Shown here one piece after another: positions 9,547 through 16,998 of a stretch of DNA of 64,000 bases (within the stretch, counting starts at the first letter, position 1; every line of letters begins with the position of its first letter). The notes below the pieces were generated by a model. The model saw only the letters and a program-made list of their open reading frames with translations. It ran no database searches and was not told where the DNA came from. The DNA is from Ruminococcus sp. (GTDB taxonomy: Bacteria > Bacillota > Clostridia > Oscillospirales > Ruminococcaceae): contig JAGCWY010000093.1 of the NCBI GenBank assembly GCA_017961625.1, positions 41,790 through 105,789 of the forward strand, in the 5' to 3' direction. The translations under genes and the position numbers were made by a program.

Positions 9547-9567
9547 AGTTTTGCTTCTCGCAAAGCT
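9547..9567 (+). other. Leader hairpin directly before the hpf ribosome site
   Basis: AGTTTTGC pairs with GCAAAGCT (8 bp, one G-U) around a TTCTC loop, ending just before the A-run and GGAGG of hpf. It may protect the mRNA 5' end or modulate initiation. It is not a terminator, because an A-run rather than a T-run follows. Confidence 0.45.
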
Positions 9568-9584
9568 AAAAAAGGAGGACCAAT

Positions 9585-10112
9585 ATGAAGACAACTATCA
9601 CAGCTAAGAAAATGCAGATACCGACCAACTTTACTGAGTACGCAGAAAAGAGGATAGATTCACGACTCGGAAAATTCTTTGGAGAGGAAGCTGATGCTAA
9701 GATTGTAATTTCAGAGATCAAGTCTCAGATTATTCTTGAGCTCACTGTTAAATATAACAGCATAATATTCCGCGCAGAGCGTGCAGCTGAAGACAAATAT
9801 GTCGCTCTTGACGATGCTATCGATAAGATAATCAGACAGATACGCAAGAACAAGACTAAAGTCGAGAAAAAGCTCAAGGACGCTGCTTTCAAAGAAGCCT
9901 TCGCTTATCCAGTTCCTGATACAGTTGATTATGAGGTAATCAAGCATAAGAAGTTCAAGATGAGACCAATGGACATTGATGAAGCAATACTTCAGATGAA
10001 CTTACTCGACCATGAGTTCTTTATGTTCACAAACGCTGAAACAGGTCTTATAAATGTTGTTTACAAGCGTGATGACGGTAATTATGCCGTTCTCGAACCT
10101 GACAACGAATAA
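9585..10112 (+). CDS. hpf: Ribosome hibernation promoting factor, long form
   Basis: This 175-residue protein has the S30AE N-terminal domain (about residues 1-100, MKTTITAKKMQIPTNFTEYAEKRI) and the C-terminal dimerisation domain (VIKHKKFKMRPMDIDEAILQMNLLDHEFFMF). Long HPF pairs 70S ribosomes into inactive 100S dimers in stationary phase. Length is slightly under typical Bacillus HPF (~189). The start is well marked by AAAGGAGGACCAAT before ATG. It is a single-gene transcription unit with its own promoter, a leader hairpin and a following terminator. Expression likely depends on growth phase, but no alternative sigma site is visible. Confidence 0.95.
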   Translation: MKTTITAKKMQIPTNFTEYAEKRIDSRLGKFFGEEADAKIVISEIKSQIILELTVKYNSIIFRAERAAEDKYVALDDAIDKIIRQIRKNKTKVEKKLKDAAFKEAFAYPVPDTVDYEVIKHKKFKMRPMDIDEAILQMNLLDHEFFMFTNAETGLINVVYKRDDGNYAVLEPDNE

Positions 10113-10125
10113 TAAACAATTAAAA

Positions 10126-10158
10126 ATATGCGGGACATCAGTCCCGCATATTGATTTT
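10126..10158 (+). terminator. Intrinsic terminator after hpf
   Basis: A perfect 11-bp stem, ATATGCGGGAC with GTCCCGCATAT, has loop ATCA and is followed by TGATTTT. It lies 14 nt after the hpf stop. Confidence 0.85.
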
Positions 10159-10179
10159 ATGAATGGAGTGTAATATAAA

Positions 10180-10848
10180 ATGGACAACAACAAAAAAAAT
10201 ATCATTGAAAAGAGAATTAATAAAGTCGGAGAAAACCTTAAAAAGAATAATATGGAATTCTATTATGCAGAAACAAAAAAAGATGTCTGTTCAATAGTAC
10301 GGACACTTATAAAGGAAGGCGACGTCATTACTAACGGCGGTACTGTAACAATGAAGGAATGCGGACTGTCAGAGCTCCTTTCATCGCCTGAGTATACATA
10401 CCTTGACCGCTCAAATATGACTCCTGATGAGGTTGCAGAGCTCTATATAAAGGCTTTTTCTACTGACGTATATATTTCAAGCTCAAATGCTATTACAGAA
10501 GACGGCGTTCTTTACAATGTTGACGGAAACAGCAACAGAATAGCCGCTATAGCATTCGGGCCTAAATCAGTCATTATAATCGCAGGATACAATAAAATTG
10601 TAAAAGACCTTAAGGAAGCCGAGATAAGAGTAAAGCGTGAGGCTGCACCACCTAACTGCGTTCGCCTTGACTGTGCTACTTACTGTAAAGAAAAGGGCGA
10701 ATGTGTTTCCTTGTCAAAGGCTGACAGCCAGATATATGACGGCTGCGCAGGCGATGAAAGGATATGCTGCAACTATCTGATATCAGCTCATCAGCGTCAT
10801 AAAGGCCGTATAAAGGTTATTATTGTCGGTGAAGAGCTTGGCTACTGA
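10180..10848 (+). CDS. Stand-alone LUD-domain protein with C-terminal cysteine cluster
   Basis: A 222-residue protein of the LUD (DUF162, LutB/LutC-related) fold. The family signature is visible as NGGTVTMKECGL, SSNAITEDGVLYNVDGNSNRIAAIAFGPKSVIIIAGYNKIVKDLKEA. Relatives take part in lactate oxidation as LutABC, but no lutA or lutB lies nearby, and single-gene LUD proteins have no settled function. After the LUD core it carries seven cysteines within about 45 residues (LDCATYCKEKGEC ... GCAGDERICC), which could hold an Fe-S or zinc site; this is inference. An ATGGAGTG site precedes the ATG. It sits between two terminators and lacks a clear promoter of its own, so read-through from hpf is possible. 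Confidence 0.8.
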   Translation: MDNNKKNIIEKRINKVGENLKKNNMEFYYAETKKDVCSIVRTLIKEGDVITNGGTVTMKECGLSELLSSPEYTYLDRSNMTPDEVAELYIKAFSTDVYISSSNAITEDGVLYNVDGNSNRIAAIAFGPKSVIIIAGYNKIVKDLKEAEIRVKREAAPPNCVRLDCATYCKEKGECVSLSKADSQIYDGCAGDERICCNYLISAHQRHKGRIKVIIVGEELGY

Positions 10849-10871
10849 TAAATTATATACTTTTATCTAAT

Positions 10872-10901
10872 GGGGATTTTAAATATAAAATCCCCTTTTA
10901 T
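10872..10901 (+). terminator. Intrinsic terminator after the LUD gene
   Basis: GGGGATTTT pairs with AAAATCCCC (9 bp) around AAATAT, followed by TTTTATT. Confidence 0.85.
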
Positions 10902-10941
10902 TCTCGCATTTTGATACAATATGGAAAATCTGAAAAAGTGT

Positions 10942-10970
10942 TTGACAAATAGCGTATACTGTGTTATACT
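10942..10970 (+). promoter_or_regulatory. Strong vegetative promoter of the aldolase gene
   Basis: A consensus TTGACA (10942-10947) and TATACT (10965-10970) are separated by 17 nt. The -10 lies in the left half of an imperfect inverted repeat (10958-10970 with 10993-11003: ACTGTGTTATACT and AGTATAACAGT) that could be an operator or a leader hairpin. Confidence 0.88.
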
Positions 10971-11039
10971 ATATTCAGGAGCACCACTTTAAAGTATAAC
11001 AGTGCAAAGCGGTACAGTCTAAAAGGGAGAAGATAAGTT

Positions 11040-12014
11040 ATGAAAGAGTTATCAAAGCTTATGAATTACAGATCGGACGTAAGAGTAGTAGATGCTACGC
11101 TGCGCGACGGCGGACTAGTAAACGATTTCCGGTTCAGCGACGAATTTGTAAAGGATCTTTATCTTGCAAATATAAAATCCGGCGTGGATTATATGGAATT
11201 TGGCTACAGAGCTGATAAGGAAATGTTTGATGTTAATAAATTCGGTCCATGCAAATTCTGCGATGACGAGTATATACGCTCGATCGTAGGCGAAAACCAC
11301 ACAGACTTGAAAATAGCTATTATGGCAGACGTTGGACGTTGCAATTATAAGCAAGATATCGTAGAGCGTGAAAACAGTCCTGTTGATCTGGTTCGTGTGG
11401 CTGCATATATTCATCAGATACCTACGGCCGTTGATATGATAGAAGATGCAAAGAAAAAGGGCTATGAGGTAAGCTGCAATATTATGGCTATATCAAACGC
11501 ACAGGAATCGGATATAAAAGTAGCTCTTGATATACTCGGACAGTCCCCTGTTGACGTTTTCTATATAGTTGACAGTTTTGGCTCCATATATCCTGAGCAA
11601 ATGGCAAGGATTGCAGCTCTCTATGTTGAGATAGCTGAAAAATACGGTAAAAAAGTCGGTATCCACGCTCATAACAATCAACAGCTTGCTTTCGCAAACA
11701 CTATTGAAGCCGTAGGAGATGGCGTTGACTGGCTCGACGCTACATACTCAGCTATGGGCAGAGGTGCTGGAAATTGTGCTATGGAGCTTCTGCTCGGCTT
11801 TCTGAAAAACCCCAAATACAATGTATATCCTGTATTCCAGTTCATTGAAAAACATATATCAAAGCTTCGTGACGATGGCGTAGTATGGGGATATGATCTT
11901 CAGTATCTCCTTACAGGGCTATTTAATCAACATCCAAGAACAGCAATACAGTATACCAAAGAAAAAAGAACTGATATATCTGAGTTTTACAAGGAAATAA
12001 TCTCACAGGAATAA
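11040..12014 (+). CDS. HMG-CoA-lyase-like TIM-barrel aldolase
   Basis: This 324-residue protein belongs to the HMGL-like/DRE-TIM metallolyase superfamily. It has VVDATLRDGGLVNDFRF at about residue 16-32 (the DRE-type metal-binding loop, here LRDGG), YIVDSFGSIYPEQM, and the metal-ligand motif GIHAHNNQQLAFAN at about residue 205-218. The sequence resembles 4-hydroxy-2-oxovalerate aldolase more than isopropylmalate or citramalate synthase, but no acetaldehyde dehydrogenase or meta-cleavage genes lie nearby, so the substrate is unknown. AAAAGGGAGAAG precedes the ATG. It is a monocistronic unit between a consensus promoter and a terminator. Confidence 0.82.
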   Translation: MKELSKLMNYRSDVRVVDATLRDGGLVNDFRFSDEFVKDLYLANIKSGVDYMEFGYRADKEMFDVNKFGPCKFCDDEYIRSIVGENHTDLKIAIMADVGRCNYKQDIVERENSPVDLVRVAAYIHQIPTAVDMIEDAKKKGYEVSCNIMAISNAQESDIKVALDILGQSPVDVFYIVDSFGSIYPEQMARIAALYVEIAEKYGKKVGIHAHNNQQLAFANTIEAVGDGVDWLDATYSAMGRGAGNCAMELLLGFLKNPKYNVYPVFQFIEKHISKLRDDGVVWGYDLQYLLTGLFNQHPRTAIQYTKEKRTDISEFYKEIISQE

Positions 12015-12020
12015 AAATCA

Positions 12021-12056
12021 AACACCGTATCTGCATAAGCTGATACGGTGTTTTTT
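12021..12056. terminator. Bidirectional terminator between aldolase and topoisomerase genes
   Basis: An 11-bp perfect stem, AACACCGTATC with GATACGGTGTT, has T-runs on both sides (TTTTT on plus; TTTGATTTTT on minus). It serves two convergent transcription units. Confidence 0.88.
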
Positions 12057-12057
12057 G

Positions 12058-14298
12058 TTAGAATGTAAGCTGATTACTATCTCCAAGTTCCTTTGCTGGC
12101 TTTCCTGCAGCTGGAACACTCTTTGAACGGTACTTTTCAAGCTCAGGAAGTTCCTCTGGTAAAATAAGCTCAGCAGAAGAAAGCACAGCTTTTCTGCGTA
12201 AATTTATCACTTGTACGCCCTGTGAATCTCTTGTGGATTTAGGCAGTATCATGCCTGTATTGAATACGAGTGCATGACCACTTGAAGTCCTTAGAAGGAT
12301 ATCCGTATCATCTGCTGCATAAAGAGCAGCTATAAGCGGTGATTTTGCAGAATATGCATTGGCAAGCTTCTTGCGGTTCGTCTTTGTTTCATAGGACCTT
12401 AATGGTATTTTTGCAGCCTTTCCGTTCTCAAAGAAGAAAATAATATATCCGCTATAATCTGTTGTTGGAACGAGAGTTTTCAGATTCTCTCCTTCATCAA
12501 ACCCAAGCTTGGCAGGTATATAATCGCCCATAACACTTGCCTTTGTATCGTCAAAGGAGCTTGCCCTTGACTTATAAGCCTGAGCCTTATCAGAGAAGAA
12601 TATAAGCTCAGTCTTGTTTGTCGCCTCGAAGCTCTGACTTATAAAGTCGCCCTCTTTAAGCTTCTGCTCGCCGCTCATACGTAGCGACTGAGGCGTTATC
12701 TTCTTGAAGTATCCACTTTCGGAAACAAATAGATTAACAGCGTAATCAGGGATATCGTCTATATCATCTGCTTCCTCGACATCAGTCTGATAATAGAACA
12801 TAGTCCTTCTCGGCTGCGAATAGTTCTTTATAACGTCTTTCAGCTCGTCAACTATGATTTTTCTTATCTTTTTCTTGTCGCGGAGTATCTCCTCCATCTC
12901 GGCGATATCCTTCCTTAGCTGATCCACTTCTTCAATGCGGCGGAGAATATACTGTTTATTGATATTGCGGAGCTTTATCTCGGCAACATACTCAGCCTGT
13001 ATTTCGTCAATTCCGAAGCCTATCATGAGGTTTGGTACAACGTCTGTCTCGTTCTCGGTCTCGCGGATTATCTTTATAGCCTTGTCGATATCAAGGAGTA
13101 TCTTTGAAAGAGCTTCAAGAAGGTGGAGCTTCTCTTTTTTCTTTTGTAGATCATGATAGGTCCGGCGCTGAACGCACTCCTCACGAAAGGCAGTCCATTC
13201 GATAAGTATCTCTCTCACGCCCATTACCTTTGGAGTACCGGCAATCAATACATTGAAATTGCAGGGATAGCTGTCCTGTAAGGGAGTTAGACGATACAGC
13301 TTCTGCATAAGTTTATCGGGATCGGTATTTTTTTTCAGGTCTATCGCTATCTTTAGACCGTCGATATCTGTCTCGTCACGTATATACGAAATCTCTCTTA
13401 TCTTTCCCTGCTTTACAAGGTCAATTATCTTTTCGATTATAGCCTCTATAGTTGTAGTATATGGTATCTCTGTAACCTCAATACAGTTGGCAGCCTTGTC
13501 ATAGCTATACTTTGCGCGTACCTTGATGCTTCCTCTGCCTGTTTCATAGACCTTGCTCAGTTCGGCCTCATCATATAACATAAGTCCGCCGCCTGGGAAA
13601 TCTGGTCCTTTAAGGGTACTGAGTATATCATGATCTGGATTCTTCATCAAGGCTATGGTAGTCTCACAGACCTCTTCAAGATTGAAGGGGCATACGTTGC
13701 TTGCCATAGATACGGCTATTCCTGTATTGGAATTTACCAGTACAGTCGGGAAAGTAGCTGGGAGCAAAGTAGGCTCCTGCATGGTATTGTCGTAATTTGG
13801 TACAAAATCTATAGTTTCCTTGTCAATATCACGGAAGAGCTCATTGCATATCCTTTCAAGCTTTACCTCTGTGTATCGCGGAGCGGCAAAGTGCATCTTG
13901 CTTGAATACTGCTTTCCGAAGTTTCCCTTGCTGTCTATATATGGATGGAGCAGGGCTTCATTTCCTCTGGTCATACGTACAAGAGTCTCATATATAGCCT
14001 GATCGCCGTGAGGGTTGAGCTTCATAGTCTCGCCCACAACATTTGCCGACTTTGAACGCTCCTTTTCGGGGTTAAGAAGCCCCCTCTTATACATCATGTA
14101 GAGAAGCTTTCTGTGAGACGGCTTGAAGCCATCTATCTCTGGAAGCGCTCTAGAAATGATAACGCTCATGGCGTAAGGCATATAGTTTTTCTTAAGCGTA
14201 TCTGCTATCTTTTCGTCAACTACGCTTCCAGAACCCTCTATATAAGCCTCATGCCTGAATGCAGGCTGTTTCTGAGGAGTTTCCTTTTTCCTTGGCAT
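12058..14298 (-). CDS. Type IIA topoisomerase subunit A (GyrA/ParC family, divergent)
   Basis: A 746-residue DNA-breakage subunit. It has RALPEIDGFKPSHRKLLYMMY near the N-terminus, the winged-helix region NPHGDQAIYETLVRM, and the catalytic tyrosine in APRYTEVKLERI (about residue 142). Downstream come EPTLLPATFPTVLVNSNTGIAVSMA and the coiled coil (LRNINKQYILRRIEEVDQLRKDIAEMEEIL). The C-terminal beta-propeller region is short for GyrA. The position homologous to E. coli GyrA Ser83 reads Gln (HGD-Q), so quinolone binding may differ. Its ATG directly abuts the stop of the zinc-ribbon gene upstream; GGAGAGG is the ribosome site. With the B subunit it probably forms topoisomerase IV or a third, specialised enzyme. 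Confidence 0.88.
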   Translation of the reverse strand: MPRKKETPQKQPAFRHEAYIEGSGSVVDEKIADTLKKNYMPYAMSVIISRALPEIDGFKPSHRKLLYMMYKRGLLNPEKERSKSANVVGETMKLNPHGDQAIYETLVRMTRGNEALLHPYIDSKGNFGKQYSSKMHFAAPRYTEVKLERICNELFRDIDKETIDFVPNYDNTMQEPTLLPATFPTVLVNSNTGIAVSMASNVCPFNLEEVCETTIALMKNPDHDILSTLKGPDFPGGGLMLYDEAELSKVYETGRGSIKVRAKYSYDKAANCIEVTEIPYTTTIEAIIEKIIDLVKQGKIREISYIRDETDIDGLKIAIDLKKNTDPDKLMQKLYRLTPLQDSYPCNFNVLIAGTPKVMGVREILIEWTAFREECVQRRTYHDLQKKKEKLHLLEALSKILLDIDKAIKIIRETENETDVVPNLMIGFGIDEIQAEYVAEIKLRNINKQYILRRIEEVDQLRKDIAEMEEILRDKKKIRKIIVDELKDVIKNYSQPRRTMFYYQTDVEEADDIDDIPDYAVNLFVSESGYFKKITPQSLRMSGEQKLKEGDFISQSFEATNKTELIFFSDKAQAYKSRASSFDDTKASVMGDYIPAKLGFDEGENLKTLVPTTDYSGYIIFFFENGKAAKIPLRSYETKTNRKKLANAYSAKSPLIAALYAADDTDILLRTSSGHALVFNTGMILPKSTRDSQGVQVINLRRKAVLSSAELILPEELPELEKYRSKSVPAAGKPAKELGDSNQLTF

Positions 14299-14526
14299 TT
14301 AATCCTCTCCTTGCGATGTTTTTCTGTCCTTCTTTTTCAGAAGCTTTTCAGGATCCTTTACATATGTCCTTACAATACTTCCGCACTGGCGACAGATCGT
14401 ATGATAAAGCGATGTCGAATGCAGAAGGCTATCTGCGCTGTATACAGCTCCATAAAAATTCTGATATCCTGTAATAAATTCTGTTCCGCCACAGAAACGG
14501 CATTTGGTCATTCTTATCTTTTTCAA
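14299..14526 (-). CDS. Small zinc-ribbon protein between topoisomerase subunits
   Basis: This 75-residue basic protein has two CxxC knuckles, CRFCGG near residue 9 and CRQCGS near residue 46, a probable zinc ribbon, and a lysine-rich C-terminus. The start is TTG 14526 with AAGGAAG seven bases upstream, just after the stop of the B-subunit gene; its TAA touches the ATG of the A-subunit gene. Its place inside the operon suggests a partner or DNA-binding accessory of the topoisomerase (inference). I do not recognise the family. Confidence 0.75.
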   Translation of the reverse strand: MKKIRMTKCRFCGGTEFITGYQNFYGAVYSADSLLHSTSLYHTICRQCGSIVRTYVKDPEKLLKKKDRKTSQGED

Positions 14527-14538
14527 GGCGCCACTTCC

Positions 14539-16518
14539 TTAACTTATATCAGCAAGCTCAAGATAATCTGCTCCGTACTCGGATATATAATCCTTACGTC
14601 CCTGAAGATCGTCGCCGAGGAGCATTTCAAATATCTCAGCCGCTTCACTGATATCCTCAGAGGTCACCTTTATAAGGCGTCGCGTATCGGGGTTCATAGT
14701 CGTGAGACTCATCATATCAGGCTCGTTTTCGCCGAGACCTTTTGAGCGCTGAATAGTATATTTTTTATCTCCTATCATTTCAAGGATACGCTGCTTTTCC
14801 TGCTCCGTATATGCAAAATAGGTCTTTTCTTTGGTATTTATCTCAAAGAGAGGCGACTCTGCTATATAAACATAGCCCTGCTCTATAAGGGTAGGAGTAA
14901 GTCTGTAAAGCATAGTAAGTATAAGAGTTCTAATCTGGAAGCCGTCAACGTCAGCATCGGTGCAGATAACTATCTTGCTCCAACGGAAGTTATTGATATC
15001 AAATGAAGAAAGTTCCTTGTTGGCTTTGGTAGTAACCTCAACACCGCAACCAAGAACTTTTATCAGATCAGTAATTATCTCGCTCTTGAATATCTTGGAG
15101 TACTCAGCCTTAAGGCAGTTGAGTATCTTGCCACGTACAGGTATAATAGCCTGAAACTCAGCATTTCTTGCAAGCTTTACTGAACCGAGAGCCGAATCGC
15201 CCTCCACAATATATATTTCACGACGTGAAACGTCCTTTGTGCGGCAATCAACAAACTTCTCGACCATATTTGAAAGGTCGATAGTACCTGTCAGCTTCTT
15301 CTTAACGTTAAGGCGAACCTTTTCAGCATTCTCACGGCTTCTCTTGTTTATGAGGATCTGCTCGGCTATCTTCTGGGCTTCATCTGGATTCTCGATAAAA
15401 TATACTTCCAGCTGATGACGCAAAAACTCTGTCATAGCCTCGCGGATAAACTTATTGGTTATAGCCTTTTTGGTCTGATTGGCATAGGAGGTCTGTGTGG
15501 AGAATGACGATGAAACAAGCACAAGACATTCCTCAACGTCGGCATAGGTTATCTTGCTTTCGTTCTTCTGATAACCGTTTATAGACTTGATATAGCTGTC
15601 TATCTGAGCCTGAAATGCTCTTTTTACAGCCTCTGCAGGCGAGCCGCCGTGCTCAAGGAAGCTGGAATTGTGATAATACTCAGTCAGCTTTGCCTTATTT
15701 GAAAAAGTTAGCGCAACATCGAGCTTTACTTTGTATTCAGGCTTGTCATCACGGTCTCTTCCCTTTTTCTCGGCAGTCCAGTGCTGTATAGAAGTAAGTG
15801 CGCCCTCCCCTGCTATTTCTTGTACATACTCGGTTATACCCGACTCATAGAAGAATTCTTGCTCATTGAAACCGCCTGCTTCGTTTTCGGAACGGAACAC
15901 AAAGAGTATATTCGGGTTTACTATCGCCTGACGCTTGAGGATATCACAGAAAAACTCGTCAGATACACTTATATCAGTAAATACTTCAAGATCGGGACGC
16001 CAGCGTGTCTTTGTACCAGTCTGCTTTTTCTTTGTTTCTTCTTTTTTAAGTCCGCCGACGTTATTGCCCTTTTCAAAGTGCAGATTATACTTGAATCCGT
16101 CACGTATTACCTCAACATCCATAAATTCGGAGGAATACTGTGTTGAGCAGAGTCCTAGTCCGTTAAGTCCGAGGGAGTACTCGTAAGATTCGGCAGCAGT
16201 ATCGTACTTACCGCCTGCGTAGAGCTCGCAGTAAACAAGCTCCCAGTTATAACGCTTTTCGTTGTTGTTATAATCAACAGGACAGCCTCTGCCGAAATCC
16301 TCGACTTCTATTTCATTGTTTCTGAAATGAGTGATTATAATTTTATTGCCGTATCCCTCACGGGCTTCATCTATGGAGTTGGAGATGACCTCAAATATCG
16401 AATGCTCACAGCCGTCTAGGCCGTCTGAGCCAAATATAACAGCAGGACGCTTACGGACTCTGTCCGCGCCCTTGAGCATTGATATACTGTCGTTGCCGTA
16501 ATCTTGTTTCTTAGCCAT
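14539..16518 (-). CDS. Type IIA topoisomerase subunit B (GyrB/ParE family, divergent)
   Basis: A 659-residue ATPase/TOPRIM subunit. GHKL motifs are EVISNSIDEAREGYG (Mg-binding Asn) and GLNGLGLCSTQYSS, where most family members have LHGVG. TOPRIM motifs are IVEGDSALGS and ICTDADVDGFQIRTLILT, and the C-terminal block reads QRSKGLGENEPDMM against the usual QRYKGLGEMNP. Substitutions at these otherwise invariant positions mark a divergent subgroup. ATG 16551 is also in frame, but the predicted transcription start lies at about 16553, and AGAGGATT precedes ATG 16518, so MAKKQDYGND is the start. It heads a three-gene operon, B subunit, zinc ribbon, A subunit. Confidence 0.88.
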   Translation of the reverse strand: MAKKQDYGNDSISMLKGADRVRKRPAVIFGSDGLDGCEHSIFEVISNSIDEAREGYGNKIIITHFRNNEIEVEDFGRGCPVDYNNNEKRYNWELVYCELYAGGKYDTAAESYEYSLGLNGLGLCSTQYSSEFMDVEVIRDGFKYNLHFEKGNNVGGLKKEETKKKQTGTKTRWRPDLEVFTDISVSDEFFCDILKRQAIVNPNILFVFRSENEAGGFNEQEFFYESGITEYVQEIAGEGALTSIQHWTAEKKGRDRDDKPEYKVKLDVALTFSNKAKLTEYYHNSSFLEHGGSPAEAVKRAFQAQIDSYIKSINGYQKNESKITYADVEECLVLVSSSFSTQTSYANQTKKAITNKFIREAMTEFLRHQLEVYFIENPDEAQKIAEQILINKRSRENAEKVRLNVKKKLTGTIDLSNMVEKFVDCRTKDVSRREIYIVEGDSALGSVKLARNAEFQAIIPVRGKILNCLKAEYSKIFKSEIITDLIKVLGCGVEVTTKANKELSSFDINNFRWSKIVICTDADVDGFQIRTLILTMLYRLTPTLIEQGYVYIAESPLFEINTKEKTYFAYTEQEKQRILEMIGDKKYTIQRSKGLGENEPDMMSLTTMNPDTRRLIKVTSEDISEAAEIFEMLLGDDLQGRKDYISEYGADYLELADIS

Positions 16519-16559
16519 AATCCTCTGCCTTTCGGTCACTTTTTTGTGCATACTTAATT

Positions 16560-16588
16560 ATTATACCACATACTCCTTAATTTTGCAA
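16560..16588 (-). promoter_or_regulatory. Promoter of the topoisomerase operon
   Basis: On the minus strand, TTGCAA (16583-16588) and TATAAT (16560-16565) are separated by 17 nt. The predicted start, near 16553, rules out use of ATG 16551 with a normal leader and supports ATG 16518. Confidence 0.82.
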
Positions 16589-16603
16589 GTGCGCGGCAAT
16601 ATA

Positions 16604-16653
16604 TCTCACAAATAAGCAGAAAAGCAGTCGTTTCGACTGCTTTCTGCTTATTT
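16604..16653 (-). terminator. Long terminator hairpin after the ArsC/Spx-like gene
   Basis: A ~20-bp stem with one bulged A (16610-16630 with 16634-16653) overlaps the stop codon of the preceding gene and is followed on the minus strand by a modest T-rich tail (TTATTTGTG). It separates the gatCAB operon from the topoisomerase promoter downstream. Confidence 0.75.
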
Positions 16654-16998
16654 CAGCGCCTCTTCGTAATCCTTTTCCCTAAACCCCACAAGTATCGTGC
16701 TGTCTGTAACAAGAATAGGTCTTTTGACCAGCATTCCGTCTGATGCAAGGAGTTTCAGCTGTTCCTCATCAGTCATATCCTTAAGCTTGTCCTTGAGCTC
16801 CATGGATTTATAAAGCAGGCCACTGGTATTGAAGAATTTTTTCAGAGGAAGTCCGCTCATTTTATACCACTTTTTAATTTCTGCAAGGGTAGGATTTTTC
16901 TCCTTGATATCTATCAGTTCATAGTTTATTCCCTTTTCGTCTAGCCATTTCTTAGCTTTCTGACAGGTTGTGCATTTCGGATAGCATATAAATTTCAT
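16648..16998 (-). CDS. ArsC/Spx-family thioredoxin-fold protein
   Basis: A 116-residue protein of the ArsC/Spx/YffB fold. It has CYPKCTTCQKAKKWLDEKGI (CxxC at residues 9-12), the conserved LLYKSMELKDKL helix, MLVKRPILV with the family Arg-Pro, and VGFREKDYEEAL at the end. Members are either glutaredoxin-linked arsenate reductases or RNA-polymerase-binding regulators such as Spx and MgsR. No arsenite pump or ArsR lies nearby, so the function is open. Its ATG overlaps the gatB stop by 3 bases, making it the last gene of the gatCAB operon. Confidence 0.85.
   Translation of the reverse strand: MKFICYPKCTTCQKAKKWLDEKGINYELIDIKEKNPTLAEIKKWYKMSGLPLKKFFNTSGLLYKSMELKDKLKDMTDEEQLKLLASDGMLVKRPILVTDSTILVGFREKDYEEALK

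Noticed and set aside
12935..13156. Plus-strand frames opposite the topoisomerase genes (also around 13.6-14.7 kb and 15.8-16.2 kb).
   Set aside because: Shadows of well-supported minus-strand genes, with no ribosome sites or motifs.
16519..16551. An upstream ATG for the topoisomerase B subunit.
   Set aside because: The predicted transcript begins about two bases before it, and the ribosome site and family start fit ATG 16518.
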